From positions 3,037,501 through 3,101,500 of the forward strand of contig PHTZ01000001.1 in the NCBI GenBank assembly GCA_002813285.1: a DNA stretch of 64,000 nucleotides. The letters are read 5' to 3'. This DNA comes from Flavobacteriaceae bacterium MAR_2009_75 (GTDB lineage Bacteria; Bacteroidota; Bacteroidia; Flavobacteriales; Flavobacteriaceae). How positions within the stretch are numbered: position 1 is the first letter of the stretch; each line of letters begins with the position of its first letter. Below are positions 35,590 through 43,955 of the stretch, piece after piece. Both the position numbers and the translations under genes were made by a program. The notes beneath the pieces were generated by a model. The model saw only the letters and a program-made list of their open reading frames with translations, was not told the origin of the DNA and made no database searches.

Positions 35590-36849
35590 ATGAATGTTAG
35601 ATCTTTATACCTTCTTTTTTTTATATGTTCTTTCTTTCAGGCCCAAGAGGGTATGGTGACCTCGGTTGAGATTGATGGCGCTTCTAAAAGTAAGCCGTCA
35701 TTTCTGAAAAGTCTTTTGAACGTAAAGTCAGGAATGCCGTTAGATTCCGTTTTATTGGTCGAAGATGTAACTCGTTTGATCCGACTTCCTTCTATATCAC
35801 ACGCCTCATTTAAAGTTTCCTCATCCACTATAGGGCAGTACGAAATTGTTTATGAGGTTGCCGAAAATTTTACGCTGATACCTTTCGCTAATTTATTTTC
35901 ATCTTCCAACGACGATTTTGCATTTCGAATAGGTCTACAAGAATTTAACTTGTTGGGCAGAAACATAACTATGGGCGGTTTTTACCAACATGATGTGTTT
36001 AATTCTTTTGGAGTAGGTTTGCGAGCACCTTATTTGTTCAGTAACAAAATCGGACTTTCATTGAGTTATAATAATTTTGTGACTCAAGAGCCTGTTTTTT
36101 TTGATGGTAATACTGCCGATTACAGGTATAGTAATCGAGGAGTCGAGTTAATGGGACTTTACGAATTTAACTTTAAAAACAGAATAGAACTTGGGGGCAG
36201 TCTCTTTACAGAAAATTACCGTTATCTCTCTGGAGCTACCAGTTCAAGTGTGCCGCAGAACTTAGATGTCGATAAGCATTTGTTTAAGTTGATATATAAC
36301 TATGATGCCGTCACCTACTTTTATCAATACTTAACAGGTTTTCGAAGTACCTTAAATTTTCAATATGTTGGAAGTACAGATGAGAACCTACCCGAATTTT
36401 TAATAGGGTTTAACGACTTCATCTATTTTAAAAGAATTGGTACCAAAGGCAATTGGGCCAATCGACTTCGTTTAGGGTTGGCTAGTAATATAAATACACC
36501 ATTTGCACCATTTACCGTTGATAACAATCTGAATATACGGGGTGTGGGCAATACTATAGATCGGGGCACAGGAGCAATCGTTCTGAATACGGAGTACCGT
36601 CATACTCTGATTGATAAAAATTGGTTTGTTCTTCAGGGGAATGTATTTGTTGACGGGGGCACGTGGCGAAATCCCGGTGGTGGTTTTGATGATTTTACCC
36701 ATAGCCGAAATTTACGGGTTTACCCTGGTATAGGTCTGCGCGTAATGCATAAACGCATATTCAATGCGATTTTTAGAATCGATTACGGGTACGGTATTAC
36801 TAAAGATGCTGCAAGAGGCTTGGTCTTTGGTATAGGGCAATACTTTTAA
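35590..36849 (+). CDS. Compact BamA/TamA (Omp85) family outer-membrane protein
   Basis: 419 residues: signal peptide (ending CSFFQAQ), one POTRA-like domain (about 24-95: VTSVEIDGASKSKPSFLKSLLNVKSGMPLDSVLLVEDVTRLIRL) and a 16-strand-type barrel. NIRGVGNTIDRGTGAIVLNTEYRH in the barrel corresponds to the Omp85 (V/I)RG motif, and the protein ends FGIGQYF. BamA has five POTRA domains, so this short form is not the general assembly machine. Patatin-like or TPS-type translocators and unknown lipid or protein exporters share this size. Partner unknown; the preceding lipoprotein is a candidate. Confidence 0.83.
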   Translation: MNVRSLYLLFFICSFFQAQEGMVTSVEIDGASKSKPSFLKSLLNVKSGMPLDSVLLVEDVTRLIRLPSISHASFKVSSSTIGQYEIVYEVAENFTLIPFANLFSSSNDDFAFRIGLQEFNLLGRNITMGGFYQHDVFNSFGVGLRAPYLFSNKIGLSLSYNNFVTQEPVFFDGNTADYRYSNRGVELMGLYEFNFKNRIELGGSLFTENYRYLSGATSSSVPQNLDVDKHLFKLIYNYDAVTYFYQYLTGFRSTLNFQYVGSTDENLPEFLIGFNDFIYFKRIGTKGNWANRLRLGLASNINTPFAPFTVDNNLNIRGVGNTIDRGTGAIVLNTEYRHTLIDKNWFVLQGNVFVDGGTWRNPGGGFDDFTHSRNLRVYPGIGLRVMHKRIFNAIFRIDYGYGITKDAARGLVFGIGQYF

Positions 36850-36852
36850 CCT

Positions 36853-37383
36853 TTACACATTCCAGTACTTGTTGTATTCTTCTTCAAAAGTTAAAGTCTC
36901 CATCGTTTTCATGCGGTCGATGAAAAGAATACCGTTGAGGTGGTCTAATTCGTGCTGCGCAACAATCGCAGGAAAACCATCGAGAATCTTTTCAAAAGAT
37001 TCTCCGTGTCTATCCAGCCCACTGAGTTGAACTTGTTTTGACCGTTTTAACTTCCCTCGTATTCCCGGTATAGATAAGCAACCCTCCCAACTATCGGTCA
37101 TTTCATTCGATAAAATCTTTATTTCAGGGTTGATAATAACGGTCATCGGAAAGTTGTCTTCATCGGGGTACCTTTTGTTGCCATCCATCTCTATAACGAA
37201 AAGCCGTTTTAAAATCCCGACTTGAGGTGCGGCGATGCCCGCACCGTCTTCTTTTTGCATAGTTAAAATCAAGCTGTCAATAAATGCTTGAAATTCTTGT
37301 GATGCGATTTCGTCGTTGGTTACAGGTTGGCAAACACTTCGTAATAAACGATTTCCCATTTTAATGACTTGCAGTGTTGACAT
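36853..37383 (-). CDS. def: Peptide deformylase
   Basis: 176 residues with all three motifs: GAGIAAPQVG (48-57), EGCLSIPG (100-107, metal ligand Cys102) and QHELDHLNG (143-151, ligands His144 and His148, catalytic Glu145). It removes the formyl group from nascent proteins. The gene ends three bases from the convergent Omp85 gene and is preceded on its strand by a lipoprotein gene seven bases away. Confidence 0.94.
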   Translation of the reverse strand: MSTLQVIKMGNRLLRSVCQPVTNDEIASQEFQAFIDSLILTMQKEDGAGIAAPQVGILKRLFVIEMDGNKRYPDEDNFPMTVIINPEIKILSNEMTDSWEGCLSIPGIRGKLKRSKQVQLSGLDRHGESFEKILDGFPAIVAQHELDHLNGILFIDRMKTMETLTFEEEYNKYWNV

Positions 37384-37390
37384 GAATATG

Positions 37391-38197
37391 CTATTTGTTC
37401 AAATTTACCACATCATCTGTTTCGATACGAGAAAGCGCTTTTAAGCTGCCATTTTCGTATAGTTTAGGAAGGTCTTGCATTGGGGTTCCGATTTCAGCTT
37501 TGTAATTAATATAGTCTTGAAAACGTATTCCATCAATGGTTCTAGGGTTGTAGGCGCTTCTAAATCGCACACCACCATCATTGGTTTTATATTTATAGGC
37601 AAGATAGTCCATGATATTTGTCTCGTCGTTGAACCAATAAAGAAAAACATCTTCAAAATCAACACCTCCTCCTTCTTGTTTGAAGTGAACTTTTACCATT
37701 TCATAAGATTTGCCCTTAATTGTAGTTTGACCCAAATGTTCACTAATCACCGAATTGTCGTTCAGTTTATGGGGTAAGGTAGCGAAGTAGATTACCGAGT
37801 TTACCGCCTCGGTGTATTTGATACTATCTTTTTCGGTTAGCTTGACCAGATTCCCGTTTTGGGTTTGAGTAAGTTTATTATTTGACAATATGTTCTTAAT
37901 TTTCACATCCTCTTTTGTTTCCTCCATGGTATATGTGAACTTACCGTCGCTGTTTTTGAAAGTGAAATATTTATTTCGAAATGTGAAACCGTAGTGGGCG
38001 TTATTATATAATTGGCCTCCGTGTGCTTTAATCGAGGCTTGAATAAAACGTTCACCTTTGCTCGGCCCATAAGTTACTTCGGTAGAATCGGATATTTTTG
38101 ATTCTTCGGCCATGTTTGGGTTGGTTTTCTTGTCTGTTTTACAAGCGGTAAAAAGTAGGAAGCACAAAATGCTAAAGAATGCAAAATGTTTGTTCAT
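37391..38197 (-). CDS. DUF6503-like lipoprotein
   Basis: 268 residues with a lipobox (LLFTACKT). The body (GERFIQASIKAHGG, YGFTFRNKYFTFKNSDGKFTYTMEE, DYLAYKYKTNDGGVRFRSAYNPRTIDGIRFQDYINYK) matches a flavobacterial family of about 260-residue lipoproteins labelled DUF6503, to my recollection. Activity unknown. It lies seven bases upstream of def on the same strand, an arrangement often kept in relatives, but I can offer no functional link. Confidence 0.72.
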   Translation of the reverse strand: MNKHFAFFSILCFLLFTACKTDKKTNPNMAEESKISDSTEVTYGPSKGERFIQASIKAHGGQLYNNAHYGFTFRNKYFTFKNSDGKFTYTMEETKEDVKIKNILSNNKLTQTQNGNLVKLTEKDSIKYTEAVNSVIYFATLPHKLNDNSVISEHLGQTTIKGKSYEMVKVHFKQEGGGVDFEDVFLYWFNDETNIMDYLAYKYKTNDGGVRFRSAYNPRTIDGIRFQDYINYKAEIGTPMQDLPKLYENGSLKALSRIETDDVVNLNK

Positions 38198-38353
38198 ATG
38201 AATTGGTTTGATTTGTTGAAGTGGTTAATAGGTCGTAATAAAACGAAAATTTATACAAAGTTAATGTCAATGAAATGCTTTAAAGCTGAAAATTGATAAG
38301 AACATTATTAGTTTAGTATTGTTGAATAAATAGTTAACTAATTTATTTAATGG

Positions 38354-38387
38354 TTGTCTGCGGATATACGAGGGTTATTTATTTTTG
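38354..38387 (+). promoter_or_regulatory. Promoter of the amidase gene
   Basis: TTG (38354-38356) and TATTTTTG (38380-38387) are separated by 23 bases, at the upper limit of the Bacteroidota promoter spacing. The -7 box is an exact TAnnTTTG. ATG 38448 lies 60 bases downstream. Confidence 0.5.
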
Positions 38388-38447
38388 CGCTATCAGAGTA
38401 ATTTTAGGCATTGTTTTTGATTTTTTCATGGCATTCAAGAATAGAAA

Positions 38448-39500
38448 ATGAATCACACCTTTTTTAGATATTTCAAAACATTTTTTGTTTTAGCACTTCT
38501 TTTAGGTGCTGAGAATACTATCTATGGTCAAGATTCATTAAAGGTAGTAGTGGCCAAAAAAGGTGACGGCATACTTTCACTTTTGAGAAAACAAGGTATC
38601 GATCCTTATGATCACTACGATGATTTTATAGCCATGAATGTCGATAACCTTCGCGATAGCATTCATTTGTATGCAGGTCGCAAATATTTAATTCCACCGG
38701 TCGAACTCGATACGGTCGAAGTGGTTGAGACTATTCAGAAGAGTAGTAATAAGATTAAAAAGATCGAAGGTGAAGATTTTGCGATTTTTGGTAAAAAACA
38801 TGCCACTGTTTTAGAAAAGAGTGAACGGTTGAAGGGTAATGTTTACTATTTGGTCTCAGGGCATGGTGGCCCTGACCCCGGTGCTATGGCGAAGTATGGT
38901 AATCAAATGATCGCTGAAGATGAATATGCTTATGATATTACCTTAAGATTGGCAAAAGAACTGATGTCGCATGGGGCTTTTGTATACATTATCATTAGAG
39001 ATGAAAATGATGGCATTCGTGACGACCGTGTATTAAAAATTGATCATGATGAAGTAGCCTACCCTAATAAAACTATACCCTTGAATCAAGTGGCACGCTT
39101 GAAGCAACGGGTCGAAATTGTGAATGAATTGTATAGAGAAAATCGGGGCAAGTATCAACGTTTAATCGTAACCCATGTTGATAGTAGAAGTAGGGGGCAG
39201 AATATAGATGTTTTCTTCTATCACCATGAAAAAAGTAAGAACGGTAAAAAGTTAGCGGAAAGTATACATAAAACATTTCAAGAGAAGTATAAAAAATTTC
39301 AACCCAACCGTGTTTATTCGGGTACCTTTGAAGACCGTTCATCTTTATACTTGGTCAAAAAAACGCATCCGGCAATGACCTTTATAGAAATAGGTAATAT
39401 TCGAAGTAAGAAAGATCAGCGTCGAATTTTAGACCCGGATAATCGGCAGGCATTAGCCAAATGGATTTCGGAAGGGGTTATTCTGGATTATGAAAAATAG
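38448..39500 (+). CDS. N-acetylmuramoyl-L-alanine amidase (Amidase_3)
   Basis: 350 residues: signal peptide (ending TIYGQ), a LysM-like N-terminal segment (KVVVAKKGDGILSLLRKQGIDPYDHYDDFIAMN), then the zinc amidase domain. Zinc ligands fit SGHGGPDPGA (first His), EDEYAYDI (Glu) and VTHVDSRS (second His), with a catalytic Glu in FIEIGN. It cleaves the MurNAc-L-Ala bond of peptidoglycan in the periplasm. Its 3' end lies three bases from the convergent glycosyltransferase gene; an A/T-only stem there is a weak shared terminator candidate. Confidence 0.88.
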   Translation: MNHTFFRYFKTFFVLALLLGAENTIYGQDSLKVVVAKKGDGILSLLRKQGIDPYDHYDDFIAMNVDNLRDSIHLYAGRKYLIPPVELDTVEVVETIQKSSNKIKKIEGEDFAIFGKKHATVLEKSERLKGNVYYLVSGHGGPDPGAMAKYGNQMIAEDEYAYDITLRLAKELMSHGAFVYIIIRDENDGIRDDRVLKIDHDEVAYPNKTIPLNQVARLKQRVEIVNELYRENRGKYQRLIVTHVDSRSRGQNIDVFFYHHEKSKNGKKLAESIHKTFQEKYKKFQPNRVYSGTFEDRSSLYLVKKTHPAMTFIEIGNIRSKKDQRRILDPDNRQALAKWISEGVILDYEK

Positions 39501-39503
39501 TAT

Positions 39504-40205
39504 TCAGACGGTTATTTTTCTTTTGTAGTATCGATATAAATTTTCCGGCGTCGCCCCAAATAGCCGTTTGAAATGAATTACCCCGAAATAGTATTGTAAT
39601 TTGGCTGTACCCATTTGATTATATTTTCTGGCCGAGGTTGTTACATAATTGGGTATTACCTTAAAACTACACAGTTGGTATAACCGGCCAATAAATTCGG
39701 TATCCTCATAAATAATGTAATCTTCATTGAACCTTCCGGCCTTTTCGAAAAGATGTCGAGTAACAAAGAGAGATTGATCGCCTCCTCTGCAAATAATATG
39801 ATTGAATCGGGAGAAATAGGCGAAGAAAGCAAGAAATAAGTTTCTATTATTGAATCGCATTCTAAAGCAACCAGCCTTAAAATCATCTTTCACTGCTTGA
39901 AGAATATCAAAGTGAAAATTTTCAGCAGGCTTAGTATCCACATGAAGGAAATATAAAATTTCCCCAGTGGCATGTTTTGCTCCAAGATTCATTTGTTTTG
40001 CGCGACCTTTTTCTGAACGAAAAACTTTTACTTTATACTCCGATATAATTTTTAGGGTATGGTCTGAACTGCCCCCATCGATTACTATTATTTCTTTTAG
40101 CAAATATGAAGCTTGATAGGGTTTTAAATAGTCAAGCAACTTCTTGATATAATTTTCTTCATTAAGCACCGGAATAATTATACTGATAGTTGGCGTCTTC
40201 TTCAT
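39504..40205 (-). CDS. TIGR04283-type glycosyltransferase (arsenosugar/rSAM-associated family 2)
   Basis: 233 residues, a GT2 enzyme: ISIIIPVLNEENYIKKLL, VIDGGSSDHTLKI, SEKGRAKQMNLGAKHATGEILYFLHVDT and GGDQSLFVTR. The arrangement GRAKQMNxGA plus FLHxDT is characteristic of TIGR04283, associated with TIGR04282 and, in other genomes, with the radical SAM arsenosugar enzyme ArsS. Here it is the third gene of a TIGR04282, PNP, TIGR04283 set, 37 bases after PNP. Neither ArsS nor ArsM is in the window, so arsenosugar synthesis is only a possibility. Confidence 0.85.
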   Translation of the reverse strand: MKKTPTISIIIPVLNEENYIKKLLDYLKPYQASYLLKEIIVIDGGSSDHTLKIISEYKVKVFRSEKGRAKQMNLGAKHATGEILYFLHVDTKPAENFHFDILQAVKDDFKAGCFRMRFNNRNLFLAFFAYFSRFNHIICRGGDQSLFVTRHLFEKAGRFNEDYIIYEDTEFIGRLYQLCSFKVIPNYVTTSARKYNQMGTAKLQYYFGVIHFKRLFGATPENLYRYYKRKITV

Positions 40206-40242
40206 CAGTCGAATAGTATAACAAGAGATTTCTCTTCGCAGT

Positions 40243-41058
40243 TTAGATTAGTTTGATCAGTTCTTTGAACAACTTCACCATTTTAGGTTCTGCTTTGGCG
40301 GCAGTATCAATGATTTCTTCAACATCTATAGGCTCTAGACTATCGGGGTTGCATTCATCGGTAAGTACAGAAACGGCAACTATGGGCAGGTTCAAATGGT
40401 TGGCAACGATAACTTCGGGCACCGTACTCATACCTACCGCATCTGCACCAATAATTTTGAGCATTCGGTATTCGGCCTTAGTTTCCAATTGAGGCCCTAC
40501 TACAGATGCGTAAACCCCTTGTCTTAAGACGATATTCTCGTTCTTGGCAATTTCGAGAAGTTTTTTTCTCATTGATGGGTCATAGGGTTCCGCCATATCG
40601 GTAAAACGTTCCCCATATTTACTAACCCCTTTAAATGCCAATGGCGAGCCGCCTTGAAGATTGATGTGGTCTTCAATAAGCATAAGGTCACCCTTGTTAA
40701 AATCAAGATTGATAGCGCCGGCAGCATTTGAAATAAACAGGGTCTTAATGCCTAGTTGGTGCATCACCCGGATCGGGTAGGTAATATCAATAAAATCATA
40801 TCCTTCGTACAAATGAAAACGCCCTTGCATAACTACGACCTTCTTACCTTCGAGAGTGCCATAAATAAGTTTGCCTGAGTGAAATTCTACTGTGGCTAAA
40901 GGAAAAAAGGGTATGTGGTTGTAATGGGCGATTATGGGGTTTTCAATTTGGTCGGCCAATTTGCCGAGACCTGTACCCAGAACAATGCCAATTTCTGGCT
41001 TGTCGAACCCTTTACTTTCTAGATAGGCAGTCGAATCTTTCAGTTGCTTTTGAGTCAT
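40243..41058 (-). CDS. Purine-nucleoside phosphorylase
   Basis: 271 residues of the trimeric PNP type: GIVLGTGLGKLADQI, VVVMQGRFHLYEGY, LFISNAAGAIN, GPQLETKAEYRMLK and GADAVGMSTVPEVIVANHL. It splits purine nucleosides with phosphate to base and ribose-1-phosphate. The start overlaps the end of the TIGR04282 gene by four bases, so the two are translationally coupled. In the arsenosugar hypothesis it would remove adenine from an adenosyl-derived intermediate; otherwise it serves purine salvage. Confidence 0.93.
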   Translation of the reverse strand: MTQKQLKDSTAYLESKGFDKPEIGIVLGTGLGKLADQIENPIIAHYNHIPFFPLATVEFHSGKLIYGTLEGKKVVVMQGRFHLYEGYDFIDITYPIRVMHQLGIKTLFISNAAGAINLDFNKGDLMLIEDHINLQGGSPLAFKGVSKYGERFTDMAEPYDPSMRKKLLEIAKNENIVLRQGVYASVVGPQLETKAEYRMLKIIGADAVGMSTVPEVIVANHLNLPIVAVSVLTDECNPDSLEPIDVEEIIDTAAKAEPKMVKLFKELIKLI

Positions 41059-41732
41059 TCTTCAATATTTTTTAAAAAAGGTTGAAAGGCATCTATGTCT
41101 TTAATGTCATCATAGAGGTCAACATCGTTTCTGGTATCCAATATATGACATTTTTCATTTTTGAGATTTGTCAAAGTGTCTTGCAAAACCGTGTCTTGAC
41201 CCCAACTCTTTTCTGTAAAAAGTTCATTTTTATAGTTGGTCATTCCTAGAAGGTAGTATCCGCCGTCATCAGCAGGGCCCACGACATAATCATTGTCATG
41301 AAGTTTTTTAAAAGCCTTTTCCAAATCTTTTTGATTGAGGTCGAACATATCGCTTCCAATAATGATAATGCGTTCAAAACCTTGCGCGAAACCTTCTTGA
41401 AAAGCATTACCCATTCGAGTGCCTAAATCATCGCCTTTCTGTAATTTTTTATCATATACTTTACCGTCCCAGATATCATCTTCCCACACTTCTTCAGAAT
41501 ACCAAACCTGTTTGGCTACATTCAGGTTTTTGGTAATGTTTATTGTGTGGTTCAGTAAAAATTTATAGATATCTAGCGCAGTTTGATTGCCCACGGTAGC
41601 GGCTAAACGAGTTTTGCATTTGCCCAACTGTGGGTTTCTGGTAAAAATGAGAAGTAAATTTTTAGAAGTCAAGTTGTGATAATTGATAGCGGAAAGCTCC
41701 GGCAATTTATCTATAGGAAGAATTATGCTCAA
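41055..41732 (-). CDS. TIGR04282-type glycosyltransferase (arsenosugar/rSAM-associated family 1)
   Basis: 225 residues, MobA-like/GT-A fold: LLIFTRNPQLGKCKTRLAATVG, IIIGSDMFDL, YVVGPADDGGYYLLGM. This is the DUF2064/TIGR04282 signature. The frame opens right after a TGA and offers only a TTG at 41732 as start before the first motif, so I use it. It is the first gene of the three-gene set with PNP and TIGR04283. The biochemical role is unproven in most hosts. Confidence 0.85.
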   Translation of the reverse strand: MSIILPIDKLPELSAINYHNLTSKNLLLIFTRNPQLGKCKTRLAATVGNQTALDIYKFLLNHTINITKNLNVAKQVWYSEEVWEDDIWDGKVYDKKLQKGDDLGTRMGNAFQEGFAQGFERIIIIGSDMFDLNQKDLEKAFKKLHDNDYVVGPADDGGYYLLGMTNYKNELFTEKSWGQDTVLQDTLTNLKNEKCHILDTRNDVDLYDDIKDIDAFQPFLKNIEE

Positions 41733-41813
41733 TATATTTCAATTTTTTCGAAGTGAACTCGAAGTTTTTCTTTTTATTAGTTGAAATTGGGGGTGATTGC
41801 TTACAGCATGTAC

Positions 41814-42308
41814 TTAATCAAACACCTTGTCGCCGTTATTTAATAGTTTGCCCCAATGCTTGTTGAAAGCATGTATTTTCTCTGTTTTATTTCCTTCTAT
41901 ATCATATACGGTATATCCTTTGTTTTTCCATTCGAAAATTCCGCCATAAAGGTTTTGTACATTCGAATAACCGGCATCTAATAATTTTTCTCCTACATCT
42001 TCTGACCTTACACCAATTGAACAGTAAACCACTATCTTCTTGTCTTTGTCTTCAATACGTTCGGTTATTGAATTGAGTTCAAATTCTTTATGACCGACCC
42101 AAAGAGCATTCTTGATATGGCTGACACTGAATTCCTCTATTTTTCGAGTATCTAAAAGCAAGACATCGTCTAACATTTCAAGTTCCTCTACTTGAATGTA
42201 GGGTACATTTTCTTTATTCCATTTTTTAATGGCCTTGTCCATTTTAGTCTGCGCTAAAAGGGAATTGGTAAAAAGAAAAACCAAAAGAATACTAAATTTA
42301 AATCTCAT
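41814..42308 (-). CDS. Secreted rhodanese-like domain protein
   Basis: 164 residues with a signal peptide (ending LLAQ) and a single rhodanese domain: LLDTRKIEEFSVSHIKNALWVG, then the active-site loop VVYCSIGVRS with the catalytic Cys, and NLYGGIFEWKNKGY. It probably works in the periplasm as a sulfur carrier or thiol sensor. It lies 81 bases upstream of the TIGR04282 gene on the same strand, so co-expression with the PNP/glycosyltransferase set is possible. Sulfur or arsenic handling would be compatible but is not shown. Confidence 0.87.
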   Translation of the reverse strand: MRFKFSILLVFLFTNSLLAQTKMDKAIKKWNKENVPYIQVEELEMLDDVLLLDTRKIEEFSVSHIKNALWVGHKEFELNSITERIEDKDKKIVVYCSIGVRSEDVGEKLLDAGYSNVQNLYGGIFEWKNKGYTVYDIEGNKTEKIHAFNKHWGKLLNNGDKVFD

Positions 42309-42386
42309 AGTAACTACAGATTATTGACGTAAAGATAGTATTTTAGGTAGGCTTTTAATTGTTGTGTTTCCGCTAAAAATTGACTT

Positions 42387-43952
42387 ATGAAATTTTGCTC
42401 CGTTTGGTTTATTCTTTTTTCCTTGGTTATAATTTTTCCTTCTTGTAGGGATAAAACAGAAAAACAGCCTTCTGAAATTACTGAAAAATCAAGTCAGTAC
42501 TATAGTGAAGATTACAGGCCGCAATTTCATTTTTCCCCTGAAAAAATGTGGATGAACGACCCCAATGGTATGGTTTATAACAAAGGGGTTTATCATTTGT
42601 TCTATCAATACTATCCTGATAGTATAGTTTGGGGCCCAATGCATTGGGGGCATGCGATAAGTAAAGATTTGATACATTGGCAGCACAAACCCGTTGCACT
42701 GTACCCTGATGAATTGGGTTACATTTTTTCTGGTAGCGCCGTGCTTGATGAGTCAAATTCTTCGGGATTCGGTACTGATGAGAACCCGCCATTGGTCGCA
42801 ATCTACACCTATCATGACTCAAAAGGTGAAAAACGGGGGGAAAGTACATTTCAGACCCAAGGTATTGCCTATAGTTTGGATAATGGGGATAGCTGGACTA
42901 AGTATGAAAAGAACCCTGTAATAGGTAATGAGGGTATTAGAGACTTTCGCGACCCAAAGGTCATGTGGCATGAACCAACTCAGCGGTGGATAATGACCTT
43001 GGTAGCCGGTGATCATGCGCAATTTTATAGTTCTACGAATTTAAAGGAATGGCAACTGAGCGGTGAGTTCGGAAAAGAAAAGGGAGCCCATGGCGGAGTT
43101 TGGGAGTGTCCTGATCTTTTCAAATTAAAAGTAGCTGATTCTGATGAGGAAAAATGGGTGCTTCTGATAAGCATCAATCCTGGAGCCCCGAACGGAGGGA
43201 ACGGCACACAATACTTTATTGGCGATTTCGATGGAAACACCTTCGTCACTGAACAGAAAGAAAATCGTTGGGTCGATTGGGGAACGGACAACTATGCTGG
43301 GGTGACCTACAGCAACGCACCAAATGATGAGAAGATTTTTATTGGTTGGATGAGCAATTGGCTCTATGCTCAAGCCACCCCTACTGAGAAATGGCGTAGC
43401 GCAATGACAGTGCCCCGTAAGTTCAATTTGCAAAAAGTAAATGGAGAATATTGCCTGTTTAATTACCCTATACCCCAACTTAATGAGATTGTAGCTGATA
43501 ATTTTTCAGAGAATTTAGTCATTGGGGCCCATACCACTCGAAAAATCGAAGATGCGGGCCTACAGCAGGCTGAGGTGTTTTTCAACACTGAAGCCAAAAA
43601 TTTTCAATTAAAGCTATCGAACGAGTTGGGTGAAGAACTTTTGCTGAGCATGAGAGGGGGGAGCAAACAGTTTTTATTGGATCGCACAAGTTCGGGTATG
43701 GTCGATTTTCAAGAAGATTTTGGAGAGGGGGTTCAAATAATGCCCGTGCCCAATTTGCCCGACGAACTTTATGAGGTTCGAGTGCTTTTAGACCAATCTT
43801 CAATTGAAATATTTATTAATAAAGGTCAGTACGTGATGACTGCACAGTTGTTTCCGAATGAGGCCTATAATAAATTGACCATAGAGAATTTAGAAGATGA
43901 GGCATTGAACTTCACTAACTTTAAAATCAGTAAAATTGAAAGTGTTTGGTAA
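42387..43952 (+). CDS. Glycoside hydrolase family 32 (fructan/levan hydrolase) lipoprotein
   Basis: 521 residues with a lipobox (IIFPSCRD). The GH32 triad is complete: WMNDPNG (55-61, nucleophile Asp58), FRDPK (187-191, transition-state Asp189) and WECPDLF (239-245, acid Glu240). The C-terminal beta-sandwich (LYEVRVLLDQSSIEIFIN) is present. It hydrolyses fructose polymers or sucrose-type links at the cell surface. It stands alone: no SusC/SusD pair or fructokinase is next to it, so it is not part of a visible polysaccharide utilisation locus. It ends three bases from the convergent ADP-ribosylglycohydrolase gene. Confidence 0.92.
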   Translation: MKFCSVWFILFSLVIIFPSCRDKTEKQPSEITEKSSQYYSEDYRPQFHFSPEKMWMNDPNGMVYNKGVYHLFYQYYPDSIVWGPMHWGHAISKDLIHWQHKPVALYPDELGYIFSGSAVLDESNSSGFGTDENPPLVAIYTYHDSKGEKRGESTFQTQGIAYSLDNGDSWTKYEKNPVIGNEGIRDFRDPKVMWHEPTQRWIMTLVAGDHAQFYSSTNLKEWQLSGEFGKEKGAHGGVWECPDLFKLKVADSDEEKWVLLISINPGAPNGGNGTQYFIGDFDGNTFVTEQKENRWVDWGTDNYAGVTYSNAPNDEKIFIGWMSNWLYAQATPTEKWRSAMTVPRKFNLQKVNGEYCLFNYPIPQLNEIVADNFSENLVIGAHTTRKIEDAGLQQAEVFFNTEAKNFQLKLSNELGEELLLSMRGGSKQFLLDRTSSGMVDFQEDFGEGVQIMPVPNLPDELYEVRVLLDQSSIEIFINKGQYVMTAQLFPNEAYNKLTIENLEDEALNFTNFKISKIESVW

Positions 43953-43955
43953 AGT

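Noticed and set aside
42478-43803. Several minus-strand frames opposite the GH32 gene
   Set aside because: Antisense shadows; the plus strand has all GH32 catalytic motifs.
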